From: Pachypanchax playfairii
Taxonomy: Eukaryota > Chordata > Actinopteri > Cyprinodontiformes > Aplocheilidae
Reading direction: 5' to 3'
Assembly: GCA_006937955.1 (NCBI GenBank)
Contig: SSNP01000029.1
Location: forward strand, 4,458,336 to 4,522,335
Length of the DNA: 64,000 bases
The translations under genes were made by a program, and so were the position numbers. This document shows, piece after piece, positions 50,804-63,160 of the stretch. The notes beneath the pieces were generated by a model that saw only the letters and a program-made list of their open reading frames with translations, ran no database searches and was not told the origin of the DNA. Position 1 is the stretch's first letter. Each line of letters opens with the position of its first letter.

Positions 50804-53800
50804 CTTTGGAACTAGAACAAATATATCACCTGTAAAAAAATAAAAAGACAAAAAGGAGAGTGTAGAAGAAAGAAGCAGGTGTCTTGGGGATTTCAGGCCA
50901 CCCAAGAAAGGCATCTTTTTTAGGGAGTGGAAAAAAAATTGAAACAAAACAAGTGTTGCCAATTTTGAGCGTAATTTCCTGTGATGTCAAAGTTGTCAGA
51001 CGGAGAGGAAAAGAGTTTGAAGGAAACATTAATGTTTGATCTGCAAAGTGGGGGGAGGGTGATGGAGTGGGAGAAAGCAGGAGAAGAAAGATATCCTGGG
51101 AAACAGTTGTGAGGGAGAAATAGAAGAAGGAAGGTGTATGTGTTTCTGTGCGTGTGTGTTTGTGTGTGTGGTGGAGGGTGATTTTGTCAACCAATCAGGC
51201 AGAAACCATTACCAATGTTGGATGTTGGTTCCTTACACGCTGGGCCAAGCTAATAGAAGCCAAGCATTTAAAGTCAAGTGGAGAGGCGACTGGCCTGCCA
51301 CTTGTGTGGTGCATGCAAAAAAAAACATCCTTCAAGGCTTTGTGTTGCTTTTTAAAACTTATTAAATCCATGTGAATACCAGGATGTTTTTTTCTCTAGC
51401 TAAACTTTTAGCTGTACCAAAATGAGCTGCGTTGCTTCTTACCTGTATGTGTTATGACTGTGTGTCTTTCAGCTGTACAACAACTGTTTACATTCTTATA
51501 CAACAAGTATTCAAAGACGCCTCCTATTTTTATTCACTTCATGCATGAAAACATCCTTGCCTGCTGTATTTTCAGTTTTTGATGCAAAGCATCTGAAGCT
51601 GAAACTGTGAATAAACTGTCAGGTGTGCTTTTTATAAATAGACTCTCAATGAAGTAGCTTTAGTGTAAATTAAATAACTTAACAGTAACAATAATTAAAT
51701 ATCCCACTTTGCAGTCTAGTAACACGAGATGTCTTTTATACATAACACCTTTTACTGTTTCCAAGTGAGTGTCTCTGTAGTGAAAAAGACCTGTCACAAA
51801 TGATACCGTAGGTAATCAATTAATGCGATTAAGGGGAAAATAAAACTTTTTTTTTTTTTAGATTACTGCTCTCACAGTCGATTTCAACATTTTAAATATT
51901 ATAAACAAATAAACTGATTTCCCAGGTCCATCTGGGACTCTTAATTAGTATTTTACTAAAAGCTTAAGCGCTGAAATGTGAGTCGCTGTAACCTTAACAT
52001 ATGCAGACAGCAATGGCATCAATTCTTCAACAAATATTCGGTATTTTCTCCACAGGTGCTTAATTAAAGTGATTGAGATCTTGACCAATCTGAATTTAGG
52101 GTCTAACTACTGTTATAATTGTTCACGGATTAAGAGACTGCAATCTTTCTCTATTATCTCTCAATAACATACTTTATTTCTGTTTCTCCTTCAGTAAAAT
52201 GACAATAGAAATAAAGGTGTAGACAATCAAAGGAAAGCTTGCGGGAATATAATATTTCACCCCTCTGCCAATGTGCATCATAAAGCATCCTAAAACTGCT
52301 GCAGGCAAATTCAGCTGTGTATAATTATTTATTGTGATACATGTTTTACTTGTCATAAAAATCTTTGATATATTTAAATGATATTTTAACTTAAAAGGCA
52401 AATTATAATAGACAGGTCACTTATTACATCTTTTTTTTCTTTTATAGTATAAAAAGAATTGTGTCTGCACCCTAGTTACAGTTACCTAAATTAGCTTTTA
52501 TTTTGAAATTTTACTGAATAGAAACACAAAATGATACAAAAGCAGGAAGTACTTGTTTCATTTCAATAAAAGCTGTGAAAATCCTCGCCTGTCGAAACCT
52601 CATCCTGTAGGCTATTGAACTCAAAGAGTTAGATGGTCAATTTATAACATCAAATGAGTCTGGGGGGATTGAGTCCTCACCAGTGTAGAGTAAGGGCCAC
52701 TTGGAAGCACTTAGGGGCCTGGGTGCTGGGGTTGTCTCCGGGGTTAATGCAGCCACTGCAGCTCGCTGTGACGGATGACTGGGAAGCCCCAATAAATCAG
52801 CTCCTCTGCCAGAAAAGATGGGGTAGAGGAGGGGTGGGGGCTGCAAAGCGGACCACTCCAGCCTCTTCACACTGCTCCTATTTTTAAAAGCGTACCCCCT
52901 TCGTAACTACACCCTCTGCCAACCTCTGGGACCTTGGGCATTTTTACCTCACAATTATAAACAACAGTAGAAGAGGGAGGGATAAAATGTGTAGTAAAAA
53001 ACAAAATGGTCCAAAGAAAAGAAGGACAATAATATTGAAATGCTGATTAATTAAGTGTTCTTTCTGGCTGCAGAATAGATGAAGTTTCACAATCAATTAA
53101 TTAGCAAACTGGCCTACGCACGTCAATGACTCCAGTAGCCAGCTCTCATTTGTTACTTTTATTATCCCACTGCTTTGTGGTGTCTCTCAGCCTTTCAGAT
53201 GTCACGTGGAGCCCATGCTATGTAGTCAAAGGGAAAAAGAAAATGTACCATCACTCAGCCTGGTCTAAAGAACGCCATCAATTATTTCAGTGTAATGTGC
53301 CTAAAGGATGGACAAGAAATACCCAAAAACTAATGGTGGCATGTATTGAAAATGTGTTTTTCTCCTCATCACATGTAGAGCAGAGAAATTATGTCTAAAA
53401 GTAAGCTAGACATGATAAGACCAGTTGGATTAATATACCAGGTATGTTGCAAATCCAGCTGTCAGCAATGTCATCCTAATGCATAATTAGGATAACTGCA
53501 GGCGCTTTCATTCTGACTTAAAAAAAAGGTGAAGTGAGGTTGTAGTTTAATATCGTTTACTGTTGAGTTTTGGTAAATGATGCAAAATCTCACAAACGCC
53601 ATGTTTTGAAAGATCTGTTTCCTTGCTTTGTGTCTGTTGTGCGTATATGTTCTGAGTGATAAGATAAAAGGGCTGAAAAATGAAGCGAAACGGAGGGAGC
53701 GTAAAGAAAGGGCTGCTTTGCATCTTTTCCAGGTTAGAAGAGGATTAGTTGATGCTCTAATTGGCTCCCAGAAAATTTATCTTAGTTTACATTCAGATTC

Positions 53801-54070
53801 CAGAGACTTTTTTTACACAGGTGGAGTCTGATCTCGCACCTCAGCTGCTTTATTTGTGTTGCACGGACACACCATCAGCATTTGAAAACAGATCAGAGAC
53901 AGTAAAGATCTGTACGATCAAGGTGTGGCCAAGATTCACACACTGAGAACTGCACATTTATCTATAGTTTGATGTGTAGGGAAAATCTGAAGACATAACT
54001 TTGATTAAAATTTACCTGATATCATTTATTTTAAAACAGTTAATTAAAGACAAAGTGACACACATCTACA
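50752..54070. repeat. First copy of a 3.3 kb exact tandem duplication (assembly artefact likely)
   Basis: Every landmark in this segment recurs exactly 3,329 bases later, including homopolymers such as a T13 run and all open frames with the same translations. No insertion or deletion accumulates over about 3.3 kb. The copy stops mid-sequence at ...ACACATCTACA directly before ten N, while the second copy reads on into CGCTTCTTGCC. This is intronic sequence of arid1b with no recognised exon. Confidence 0.93.
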
Positions 54071-54080
54071 NNNNNNNNNN
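54071..54080. other. Assembly gap (10 N)
   Basis: Ten unspecified bases, a fixed-size placeholder. The flanks are the end of one copy of the duplication and the microsatellite start of the other, so the two sides probably overlap rather than being separated by missing DNA. Confidence 0.98.
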
Positions 54081-54132
<52 letters not shown>

Positions 54133-57100
54133 CTTTGGAACTAGAACAAATATATCACCTGTAAAAAAATAAAAAGACAAAAAGGAGAGTGTAGAAGAAA
54201 GAAGCAGGTGTCTTGGGGATTTCAGGCCACCCAAGAAAGGCATCTTTTTTAGGGAGTGGAAAAAAAATTGAAACAAAACAAGTGTTGCCAATTTTGAGCG
54301 TAATTTCCTGTGATGTCAAAGTTGTCAGACGGAGAGGAAAAGAGTTTGAAGGAAACATTAATGTTTGATCTGCAAAGTGGGGGGAGGGTGATGGAGTGGG
54401 AGAAAGCAGGAGAAGAAAGATATCCTGGGAAACAGTTGTGAGGGAGAAATAGAAGAAGGAAGGTGTATGTGTTTCTGTGCGTGTGTGTTTGTGTGTGTGG
54501 TGGAGGGTGATTTTGTCAACCAATCAGGCAGAAACCATTACCAATGTTGGATGTTGGTTCCTTACACGCTGGGCCAAGCTAATAGAAGCCAAGCATTTAA
54601 AGTCAAGTGGAGAGGCGACTGGCCTGCCACTTGTGTGGTGCATGCAAAAAAAAACATCCTTCAAGGCTTTGTGTTGCTTTTTAAAACTTATTAAATCCAT
54701 GTGAATACCAGGATGTTTTTTTCTCTAGCTAAACTTTTAGCTGTACCAAAATGAGCTGCGTTGCTTCTTACCTGTATGTGTTATGACTGTGTGTCTTTCA
54801 GCTGTACAACAACTGTTTACATTCTTATACAACAAGTATTCAAAGACGCCTCCTATTTTTATTCACTTCATGCATGAAAACATCCTTGCCTGCTGTATTT
54901 TCAGTTTTTGATGCAAAGCATCTGAAGCTGAAACTGTGAATAAACTGTCAGGTGTGCTTTTTATAAATAGACTCTCAATGAAGTAGCTTTAGTGTAAATT
55001 AAATAACTTAACAGTAACAATAATTAAATATCCCACTTTGCAGTCTAGTAACACGAGATGTCTTTTATACATAACACCTTTTACTGTTTCCAAGTGAGTG
55101 TCTCTGTAGTGAAAAAGACCTGTCACAAATGATACCGTAGGTAATCAATTAATGCGATTAAGGGGAAAATAAAACTTTTTTTTTTTTTAGATTACTGCTC
55201 TCACAGTCGATTTCAACATTTTAAATATTATAAACAAATAAACTGATTTCCCAGGTCCATCTGGGACTCTTAATTAGTATTTTACTAAAAGCTTAAGCGC
55301 TGAAATGTGAGTCGCTGTAACCTTAACATATGCAGACAGCAATGGCATCAATTCTTCAACAAATATTCGGTATTTTCTCCACAGGTGCTTAATTAAAGTG
55401 ATTGAGATCTTGACCAATCTGAATTTAGGGTCTAACTACTGTTATAATTGTTCACGGATTAAGAGACTGCAATCTTTCTCTATTATCTCTCAATAACATA
55501 CTTTATTTCTGTTTCTCCTTCAGTAAAATGACAATAGAAATAAAGGTGTAGACAATCAAAGGAAAGCTTGCGGGAATATAATATTTCACCCCTCTGCCAA
55601 TGTGCATCATAAAGCATCCTAAAACTGCTGCAGGCAAATTCAGCTGTGTATAATTATTTATTGTGATACATGTTTTACTTGTCATAAAAATCTTTGATAT
55701 ATTTAAATGATATTTTAACTTAAAAGGCAAATTATAATAGACAGGTCACTTATTACATCTTTTTTTTCTTTTATAGTATAAAAAGAATTGTGTCTGCACC
55801 CTAGTTACAGTTACCTAAATTAGCTTTTATTTTGAAATTTTACTGAATAGAAACACAAAATGATACAAAAGCAGGAAGTACTTGTTTCATTTCAATAAAA
55901 GCTGTGAAAATCCTCGCCTGTCGAAACCTCATCCTGTAGGCTATTGAACTCAAAGAGTTAGATGGTCAATTTATAACATCAAATGAGTCTGGGGGGATTG
56001 AGTCCTCACCAGTGTAGAGTAAGGGCCACTTGGAAGCACTTAGGGGCCTGGGTGCTGGGGTTGTCTCCGGGGTTAATGCAGCCACTGCAGCTCGCTGTGA
56101 CGGATGACTGGGAAGCCCCAATAAATCAGCTCCTCTGCCAGAAAAGATGGGGTAGAGGAGGGGTGGGGGCTGCAAAGCGGACCACTCCAGCCTCTTCACA
56201 CTGCTCCTATTTTTAAAAGCGTACCCCCTTCGTAACTACACCCTCTGCCAACCTCTGGGACCTTGGGCATTTTTACCTCACAATTATAAACAACAGTAGA
56301 AGAGGGAGGGATAAAATGTGTAGTAAAAAACAAAATGGTCCAAAGAAAAGAAGGACAATAATATTGAAATGCTGATTAATTAAGTGTTCTTTCTGGCTGC
56401 AGAATAGATGAAGTTTCACAATCAATTAATTAGCAAACTGGCCTACGCACGTCAATGACTCCAGTAGCCAGCTCTCATTTGTTACTTTTATTATCCCACT
56501 GCTTTGTGGTGTCTCTCAGCCTTTCAGATGTCACGTGGAGCCCATGCTATGTAGTCAAAGGGAAAAAGAAAATGTACCATCACTCAGCCTGGTCTAAAGA
56601 ACGCCATCAATTATTTCAGTGTAATGTGCCTAAAGGATGGACAAGAAATACCCAAAAACTAATGGTGGCATGTATTGAAAATGTGTTTTTCTCCTCATCA
56701 CATGTAGAGCAGAGAAATTATGTCTAAAAGTAAGCTAGACATGATAAGACCAGTTGGATTAATATACCAGGTATGTTGCAAATCCAGCTGTCAGCAATGT
56801 CATCCTAATGCATAATTAGGATAACTGCAGGCGCTTTCATTCTGACTTAAAAAAAAGGTGAAGTGAGGTTGTAGTTTAATATCGTTTACTGTTGAGTTTT
56901 GGTAAATGATGCAAAATCTCACAAACGCCATGTTTTGAAAGATCTGTTTCCTTGCTTTGTGTCTGTTGTGCGTATATGTTCTGAGTGATAAGATAAAAGG
57001 GCTGAAAAATGAAGCGAAACGGAGGGAGCGTAAAGAAAGGGCTGCTTTGCATCTTTTCCAGGTTAGAAGAGGATTAGTTGATGCTCTAATTGGCTCCCAG

Positions 57101-57399
57101 AAAATTTATCTTAGTTTACATTCAGATTCCAGAGACTTTTTTTACACAGGTGGAGTCTGATCTCGCACCTCAGCTGCTTTATTTGTGTTGCACGGACACA
57201 CCATCAGCATTTGAAAACAGATCAGAGACAGTAAAGATCTGTACGATCAAGGTGTGGCCAAGATTCACACACTGAGAACTGCACATTTATCTATAGTTTG
57301 ATGTGTAGGGAAAATCTGAAGACATAACTTTGATTAAAATTTACCTGATATCATTTATTTTAAAACAGTTAATTAAAGACAAAGTGACACACATCTACA
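54081..57399. repeat. Second copy of the 3.3 kb duplication
   Basis: Begins inside the TG microsatellite and matches 50752-54070 with a constant offset of 3,329. It then continues into unique intron sequence from 57400. Taking this copy with the sequence left of 50748 gives a continuous intron and removes the gap. Confidence 0.93.
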
Positions 57400-57639
57400 C
57401 GCTTCTTGCCAATAATATATTTGACGAATCACATGAATCCTCACTGCCTGAGATGCCCTTCAATAGCTTTTATGATTTAAATGCTCCAGAAAACACAAAA
57501 TGTTATATTGATGACATAAAGAGAGAAAAATGTAACTTAAATCCTTTTATATTGTGATAGTTTTCCTACAATTATTATCCTTAATAAAAAGAAATCAGGT
57601 GTGTGGCAAGTGCTTGATGTGCTGTCTAGTACTATCAAA

Positions 57640-57730
57640 CTGAAACAAAACAGGTGCCCCCTGGTGGCTGGCTGCAGAACAGGCCCCGCCCCCTCTTTGT
57701 AAACAGATGAGATATTGTGTTGGCTTCTAT
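57640..57730. mobile_element. Interspersed repeat fragment carrying a CTCF-like site
   Basis: GCCCCCTGGTGGCTGGCTGC followed by AGAACAGGCCCCGCCCCCTC resembles a phrase that recurs across fish genomes (a short interspersed element, family not named by me). It also holds GC-box words. The fragment lacks identifiable ends. Confidence 0.4.
57653..57667 (-). promoter_or_regulatory. Perfect CTCF core motif
   Basis: On the minus strand the site reads CCACCAGGGGGCACC, a full match to CCASYAGRKGGCRSY. It points towards exons 1 and 2 and is convergent with the site at 15141-15159. It lies in a probable repeat fragment, so similar sites may exist elsewhere in the genome. Confidence 0.5.
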
Positions 57731-58824
57731 TGATACGTATATCTCTTATATTGCTGCTTTATGTTCATATATTCAATTTTCTAATTCATTTAGTTGTAAT
57801 TAACTATTTGAGTTTTTAGAAACATCATGCTGCCATGTGGGTGAGTAGACAGAAGACTTCACATCGTGTGCAAAAATAAAACATGGCATTGCTTATAAAT
57901 TAGATAAATTAGCCTCTGCATTGTAATTCTGCAAAAAAAAATATTGTTCATATAAATCAATCATGCGTCGTTCAATTTCCTCTGACTTTATGTTTGAATC
58001 ACAACCTATAAAAATCTTTGTTTTAATTGCATATCAAGGCAGTAATCATCCAGGGTTCATGAAGTTTACATGATATTTCTGAAAATGTAATGTTTTTCTA
58101 TGACCCTGCATAACGAACTACGTTGTTTTTGTCGTCTTCAGCGCTGATCTTTCTGCTAAATACGCCTACCTGCTCTTAACCTTTTTCCCCCGCCGTCATC
58201 AACACCTGATTCATCTGTAACCCACCGAAGGAGCTCAGCAATTAATTGTGTCACTGCCATTTAACAAAGTAGCACCACTACATCTCAGCTTCACAGCAGG
58301 AAATCTTAAATTCAAGTATAATCTCTAGAGCTACCGGCGACCGCTGATGTTGGGAACAGCAGAACTCTCCCTTCAGCCCCCATCCATTTACCTGTTTAGA
58401 TGTAATTCACATGACTCCTACACAACTTGGAGCCTGTCATCACAGCAAGAGGTGAAAAATGAGCCCAGTCTGCCGTGTGCTGAAGTGATTGATCTGAAAA
58501 GATGTTTAGTGCTCAGTTGTGACGTTGAAATGAATCACAAACCCTGTTTGTTGTAAGGATTATTATTTTCTATATGCCAACACTTTGTTTTAGATTTGTG
58601 TATAAAATGTATTTTTTTTATATGTCAATACATTTCAAGTGAATCTGGGGAGCATTTATCATTTTTTATACATTCAGATCTATTTTTCACACATTTGCTT
58701 TTTCTTTTTTCTTTCTGCTTCTTTCTCAATTTCCCCTCTCTCCTCTGTCTTGCTTGGCCTCAGATTGGGGTCAGGAGTTTAGTAGGGGAAAAACATTTGT
58801 AGCTGGTGGCACTGAGCCCAGAGC

Positions 58825-58828
<4 letters not shown>

Positions 58829-58860
<32 letters not shown>
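58829..58860. repeat. (TC)16 microsatellite
   Basis: Pure TC run followed by CCTCCCTC and an A/T-rich AAATAAATAAAT tail. Confidence 0.95.
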
Positions 58861-58864
<4 letters not shown>

Positions 58865-60471
58865 CCTCAAAAAAAATAAATAAATAAAAATAAATCGCTG
58901 TTCACACACACACATATTACGGAGAGCATTAACCTGCCCTGCTCTGCCTCTCCAAATGTCTCCATTACGGCTCTGCCTGGAACAGCAGAGGCAGTGCCAG
59001 TCACTGTCAGCCAGCAATAAAACGCCTGCAACTAGAAGCCACTTTTTGTTTCATCAATTGATGATGACAGAAACGGAGAATTAGAGAAAAGGGGGGAAAA
59101 ATAAAGACAGAGAGGGGTCAGGGAGCATCATTCAGCAGCCTTCAGAATGGGATCTAAAATGAAAAAATATATATAAAAAGAATCTCCGTCAGATGATGGC
59201 TACACAGTCTGCTCGCTTTTATCTGCTGTCAGTGCGATTTGATGTTATCAGCAGGTCAATAAGTCACAACTGCTGAATAGACAGGCTTGTGTTTTCATTT
59301 GGGAATAAAGAACCTGCAGCATATGAGCTGCACTGTGCTTAATATAAAAAGAAATACCTGCAATTTCACGTGCAGCCTAATGTTTTTTGATGTTGTCGCT
59401 ACCGGAAAGCAGCTCAGTTTAATAAGTTTTGGCTTTACAGTATGAGCTGGCTTTTTGAGTTGCTATAGCATGACAGGGATCCAGAGTCCTGTATATTACT
59501 CTTCCTGTCCCTCATTCTTTCACTCCTCCAAGGGCAGCTCATTCTTGAAGTGTCAAGGGCCTTCCGATGTATGAGAGGGGGGGAGGAGAGAGATGAAAGA
59601 CATGTGAGAGGGAGAGACAGAGAGCACCTTCACCTTGGGGAAGAGGTACAAGAGTGATGACAAGAACAATGATGCCTCCCCTCTTCTCTTCCTTATGTTT
59701 AATCATGAGCCTGCTGAAGCCGACCCTCTCCTCTGATGCTTCTCGTGTCATCATGGGACTCACCTATGTTGAGGATTTACAAATGCACCAGGTTTTAACT
59801 GTGAATCTATCATCCTATTACCACACAGGCCTAAAAGCTGTTTGCTTTGCTCTGTAGTGTAATAGCCTGCAGTAAAATGTACATATTACATTAATGATAA
59901 ACTTAAGCAGCAGCATTATTGTCATGTGTTTTTCTTATTTTGTTTAACAAGCTGAGAAATAAAAGGTGAAACAGTAAGCAGGGAGCAAACACTGCAGGTC
60001 AACTGAAATAAAGTTACTGCTGGATTATTTAAAAACCTCAACCACTTGAAACACAGACGCTTTAGAAAAAGAAAAGGAGGTGAGCCAGCTGCCACAGTTG
60101 TCAGAGTTATTTTGATAGTGGTACACTTTTTTCATTCTCTTGACTGACATATCTGTCAGCAGCGCCACTTCTGTCTTACCTTTTCCCCGCTGCGTTCCCT
60201 CACAGAAACATCCTTTGATATGTGCTGTTATGTTCGCTCTTAGATTTACCAAACTGTTGGAAAAGATAAATATGAATAAAATCAGCTGTTTCATTTGCTC
60301 TGTGTTTTCAAATCTGATCATTTTTGTGATGCTAGTTTGTGCAGATTTAGATTTAGTCCTGCACTAGTGTTATTGGCATTTTTCAACCCTTATCTCTAAG
60401 TGCATTGATTGCATTAATTCAACTGTGCATGTTTGAGCAGCAATATATTTTTCTTCACTTTACTTCAGTTC

Positions 60472-60473
<2 letters not shown>

Positions 60474-60504
<31 letters not shown>

Positions 60505-60540
60505 TTTTTAATTTTTAATTTTTTATTTTTTTTTTAAATT
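60474..60540. repeat. (AT)n microsatellite and T-rich tract
   Basis: An AT run of about 11 units (60474-60496) passes into a T-rich tract with A interruptions up to about 60540. Low complexity only. Confidence 0.9.
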
Positions 60541-63115
60541 TTGTGTGTATTAAAGGATTTTGTTGTATTTTTTACATGATTGCATTCGTCTAAAGCTCTT
60601 CCTTTGTGTTTCGTCTTTGTCTTTTTCTCTCTTTGTATCATTCTGCATCACTGTCTTTATCCGTCTCTTTCTGTCTTTATCATGTGAAACATCGTTTTAT
60701 CTCTGCCTTTAAGTATCTCAGTTCGTAACACTGTCTTCTGTCTTTCTTCTGCCTATCTTTCAATCTATGTCTCTGTAAACATCTTGCTGTTTTATGTTAT
60801 TTGTCCTCAGTCTTTGGCACTTCAGCACTTTTTTATTGACATTTCCTTGTTGAAATCTCTATTGCGTACTGTGACCAGCTGGCACAGTTGCAGGGTTGAT
60901 GCTAAAAGCAGTGCATTGCTGATGTGTGTGCTTGTCAGGGCTGTCTCTTTGTATATGTGTGTGTGTTCGTGTGTGGGTTTAGGGGTTGAGGTGGTGGCAC
61001 TGCTTAGCGCTCTGGTTGGCTGAGCCCATCTGTCACTCAAAACAGGGCAACCTCTGGTCCCTGTCACCAGCCAGGCGTATCGGTACTTTGACAGAAATAT
61101 GAAGATTTCTGTCTATTGCTCATTGGCCCAATTGAATTACAAGCAGCGCCTTGTTCAGTGCAAAGCCTTTTAAATGGCTGATTTAAGGTGCTGACACATC
61201 TACACAGACCACACACACAAACCAGCACCTTGAATAAGGGTTAACATGCCTATTTATCTCTACAATTTACTGAAGAAGTTGTTTCCTGCCTTTTCACAAC
61301 TCTTATTTTGATATATTTTTTGATTGAGTTATTCTCAGTGTTTGTGTTTTTGTATCTTAATATGCCACCAAGGCGTTTTGTTTTCATCTCTCTGTTTCTG
61401 CAGTTTATGGTGAATTATTTGCTTCACAGGACGTCTATTCTGCGCCATTTCTCCCTACAGCACTTCACATCTGTTGTCGTTTCATTACAGACATTTATTT
61501 GACACCGTGTGCCTGCCAAGACAGTCTGGATAAATCACACTGTTATTTAGTCTGCTTCCCCACACCTGAGTGAAAGCAAAAAGCAGAAAATGGTCTTTTT
61601 TTCTCCTTCCAGCAGTTATTTTTATTGGTGTAACCAGCAGCACAGCAAGTCTGTTTATCACTAAAGCATATTCTCAGTCAAAGAGCATCAGGTTTCATTG
61701 AGTTGGTGTGTACTCAGCAGGTACAGTGCATTCATACAGTCTGCCCTAGTGATCAAACAGAAGCTGCATTTGAATAAGTCTTTCTTCCCACCCAAAGCCA
61801 CTTTGACAGGTTGCTACTTGTTAGACTTCCAGTCTGCCTGCTGTTTCTCTGCATATTTGACTGAATGGAACACTGATGGTATTTCAGTTTTTTTTTCCAA
61901 AAACATCAATTTCTGTCTGACTTTTCTTCTTGCTTACTTGATTGCCTTCATACACACTTCAATTTTCACCATTTATTCTTTTTGTACCGTGAGCACTTTA
62001 TCAACTAAGACTAGGAGATTATAGGAAACAAGTAAACAATATAGTCTAGGAAAAGTGTGTGCACACAGTTCTATTTCATAGAGTTCCAGATGGTTAATGT
62101 GTGAGCAGTTAAGCTCAACTGGTAACTCGACTATAATCTGTTGCTTAATTCTCTTCAAACACAGGTTTACCATGTGTGTTGCCATAATATATGAAGATGA
62201 TGAAGAACATTTTCTAAAAAGTTAGCTTTGCTGGAAAGGAGTTTGTTTATGTTGTTGGTTTAAATTGCAAAGCTCTAATAAGCATCTGATAGGCAAAAAC
62301 AAAAATTGTGTACTTTTTTGGGGTTTCCTTTGGCACTACAGAAAGGAGTGATATCCATATGGTTATAGACAGATCAGCAAACATTACATTTATAATGTTG
62401 AAGTAAGCTATAGTGTCCCTGCCCTGCCTGTCACCTGAAAGTTTAAGATTGCCATATTAGTTATCTGAAGGTTAAAATCCCACAGCAACATTAAAAGAAT
62501 CTCTGTCAGTTTAAAGATCTGCATCTGCACTCAACTACTCTAAACAGGTTATTAGATTTGGTTACTCCCGCATACAATTAGATTTCCATGCATTTTAACT
62601 TATATATTAACTTTATTCTGACAAAATGTAAATAGTCAAGCACGATAACATTCATCTTATTTTAATCCAGGATGTTACCTGGTTTTCTTCAAGGTGCAGT
62701 TTTAAAGACAACCTATTGTTTATTGTTAACTTTTCCTCAATAAGAAGGTTTACCTACAGTACTACTCTTATTAGTCTGTCTTTGTCTGTGTGTCTGTCTC
62801 TCTATTTGTCCCTGTCTGCACATATCTGTCTGTAAGATGAAGGAGCCCACCTTGTCTGGTCTTGATCTCCATGGCGACCTAATCCCCAACAATCTCAGAA
62901 CAGTGGTGTTCCATTTGAGACCCACTGAGTTACAGCAGACTGTCATCACTGATCATGACAAAGTCTTGTTTCAGTTTTATTGGAATAGACTTTGATTCAA
63001 ATCTAATGATAAATACGTGTTTGGGAAGCAGTGAGTGATGGTTTCTTACTTCACCAGATCCCGACATGAAGACGACTCGCTTTCATTTAAGAATAAAAAA
63101 CTATGTTGATCCATC

Positions 63116-63147
<32 letters not shown>

Positions 63148-63160
63148 TGTGTGTGTGTGT
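63116..63160. repeat. (TG)n microsatellite, interrupted
   Basis: TG run of about 22 units with one GGG interruption near 63142-63144. Confidence 0.95.

Noticed and set aside
50826..57275. Paired identical open frames 3,329 bases apart, as if a duplicated gene
   Set aside because: They are shadows of the duplicated intron segment. The translations are TG-repeat or random and the duplication itself is probably an assembly artefact.
60160..60180. CTCF-like site around AGCGCCACTTCTG
   Set aside because: The 5' half of the motif does not match in either orientation.
61180..61205. REST/NRSF site around GGTGCTGAC
   Set aside because: Only one half-site is present; the partner half is missing at the required spacing.
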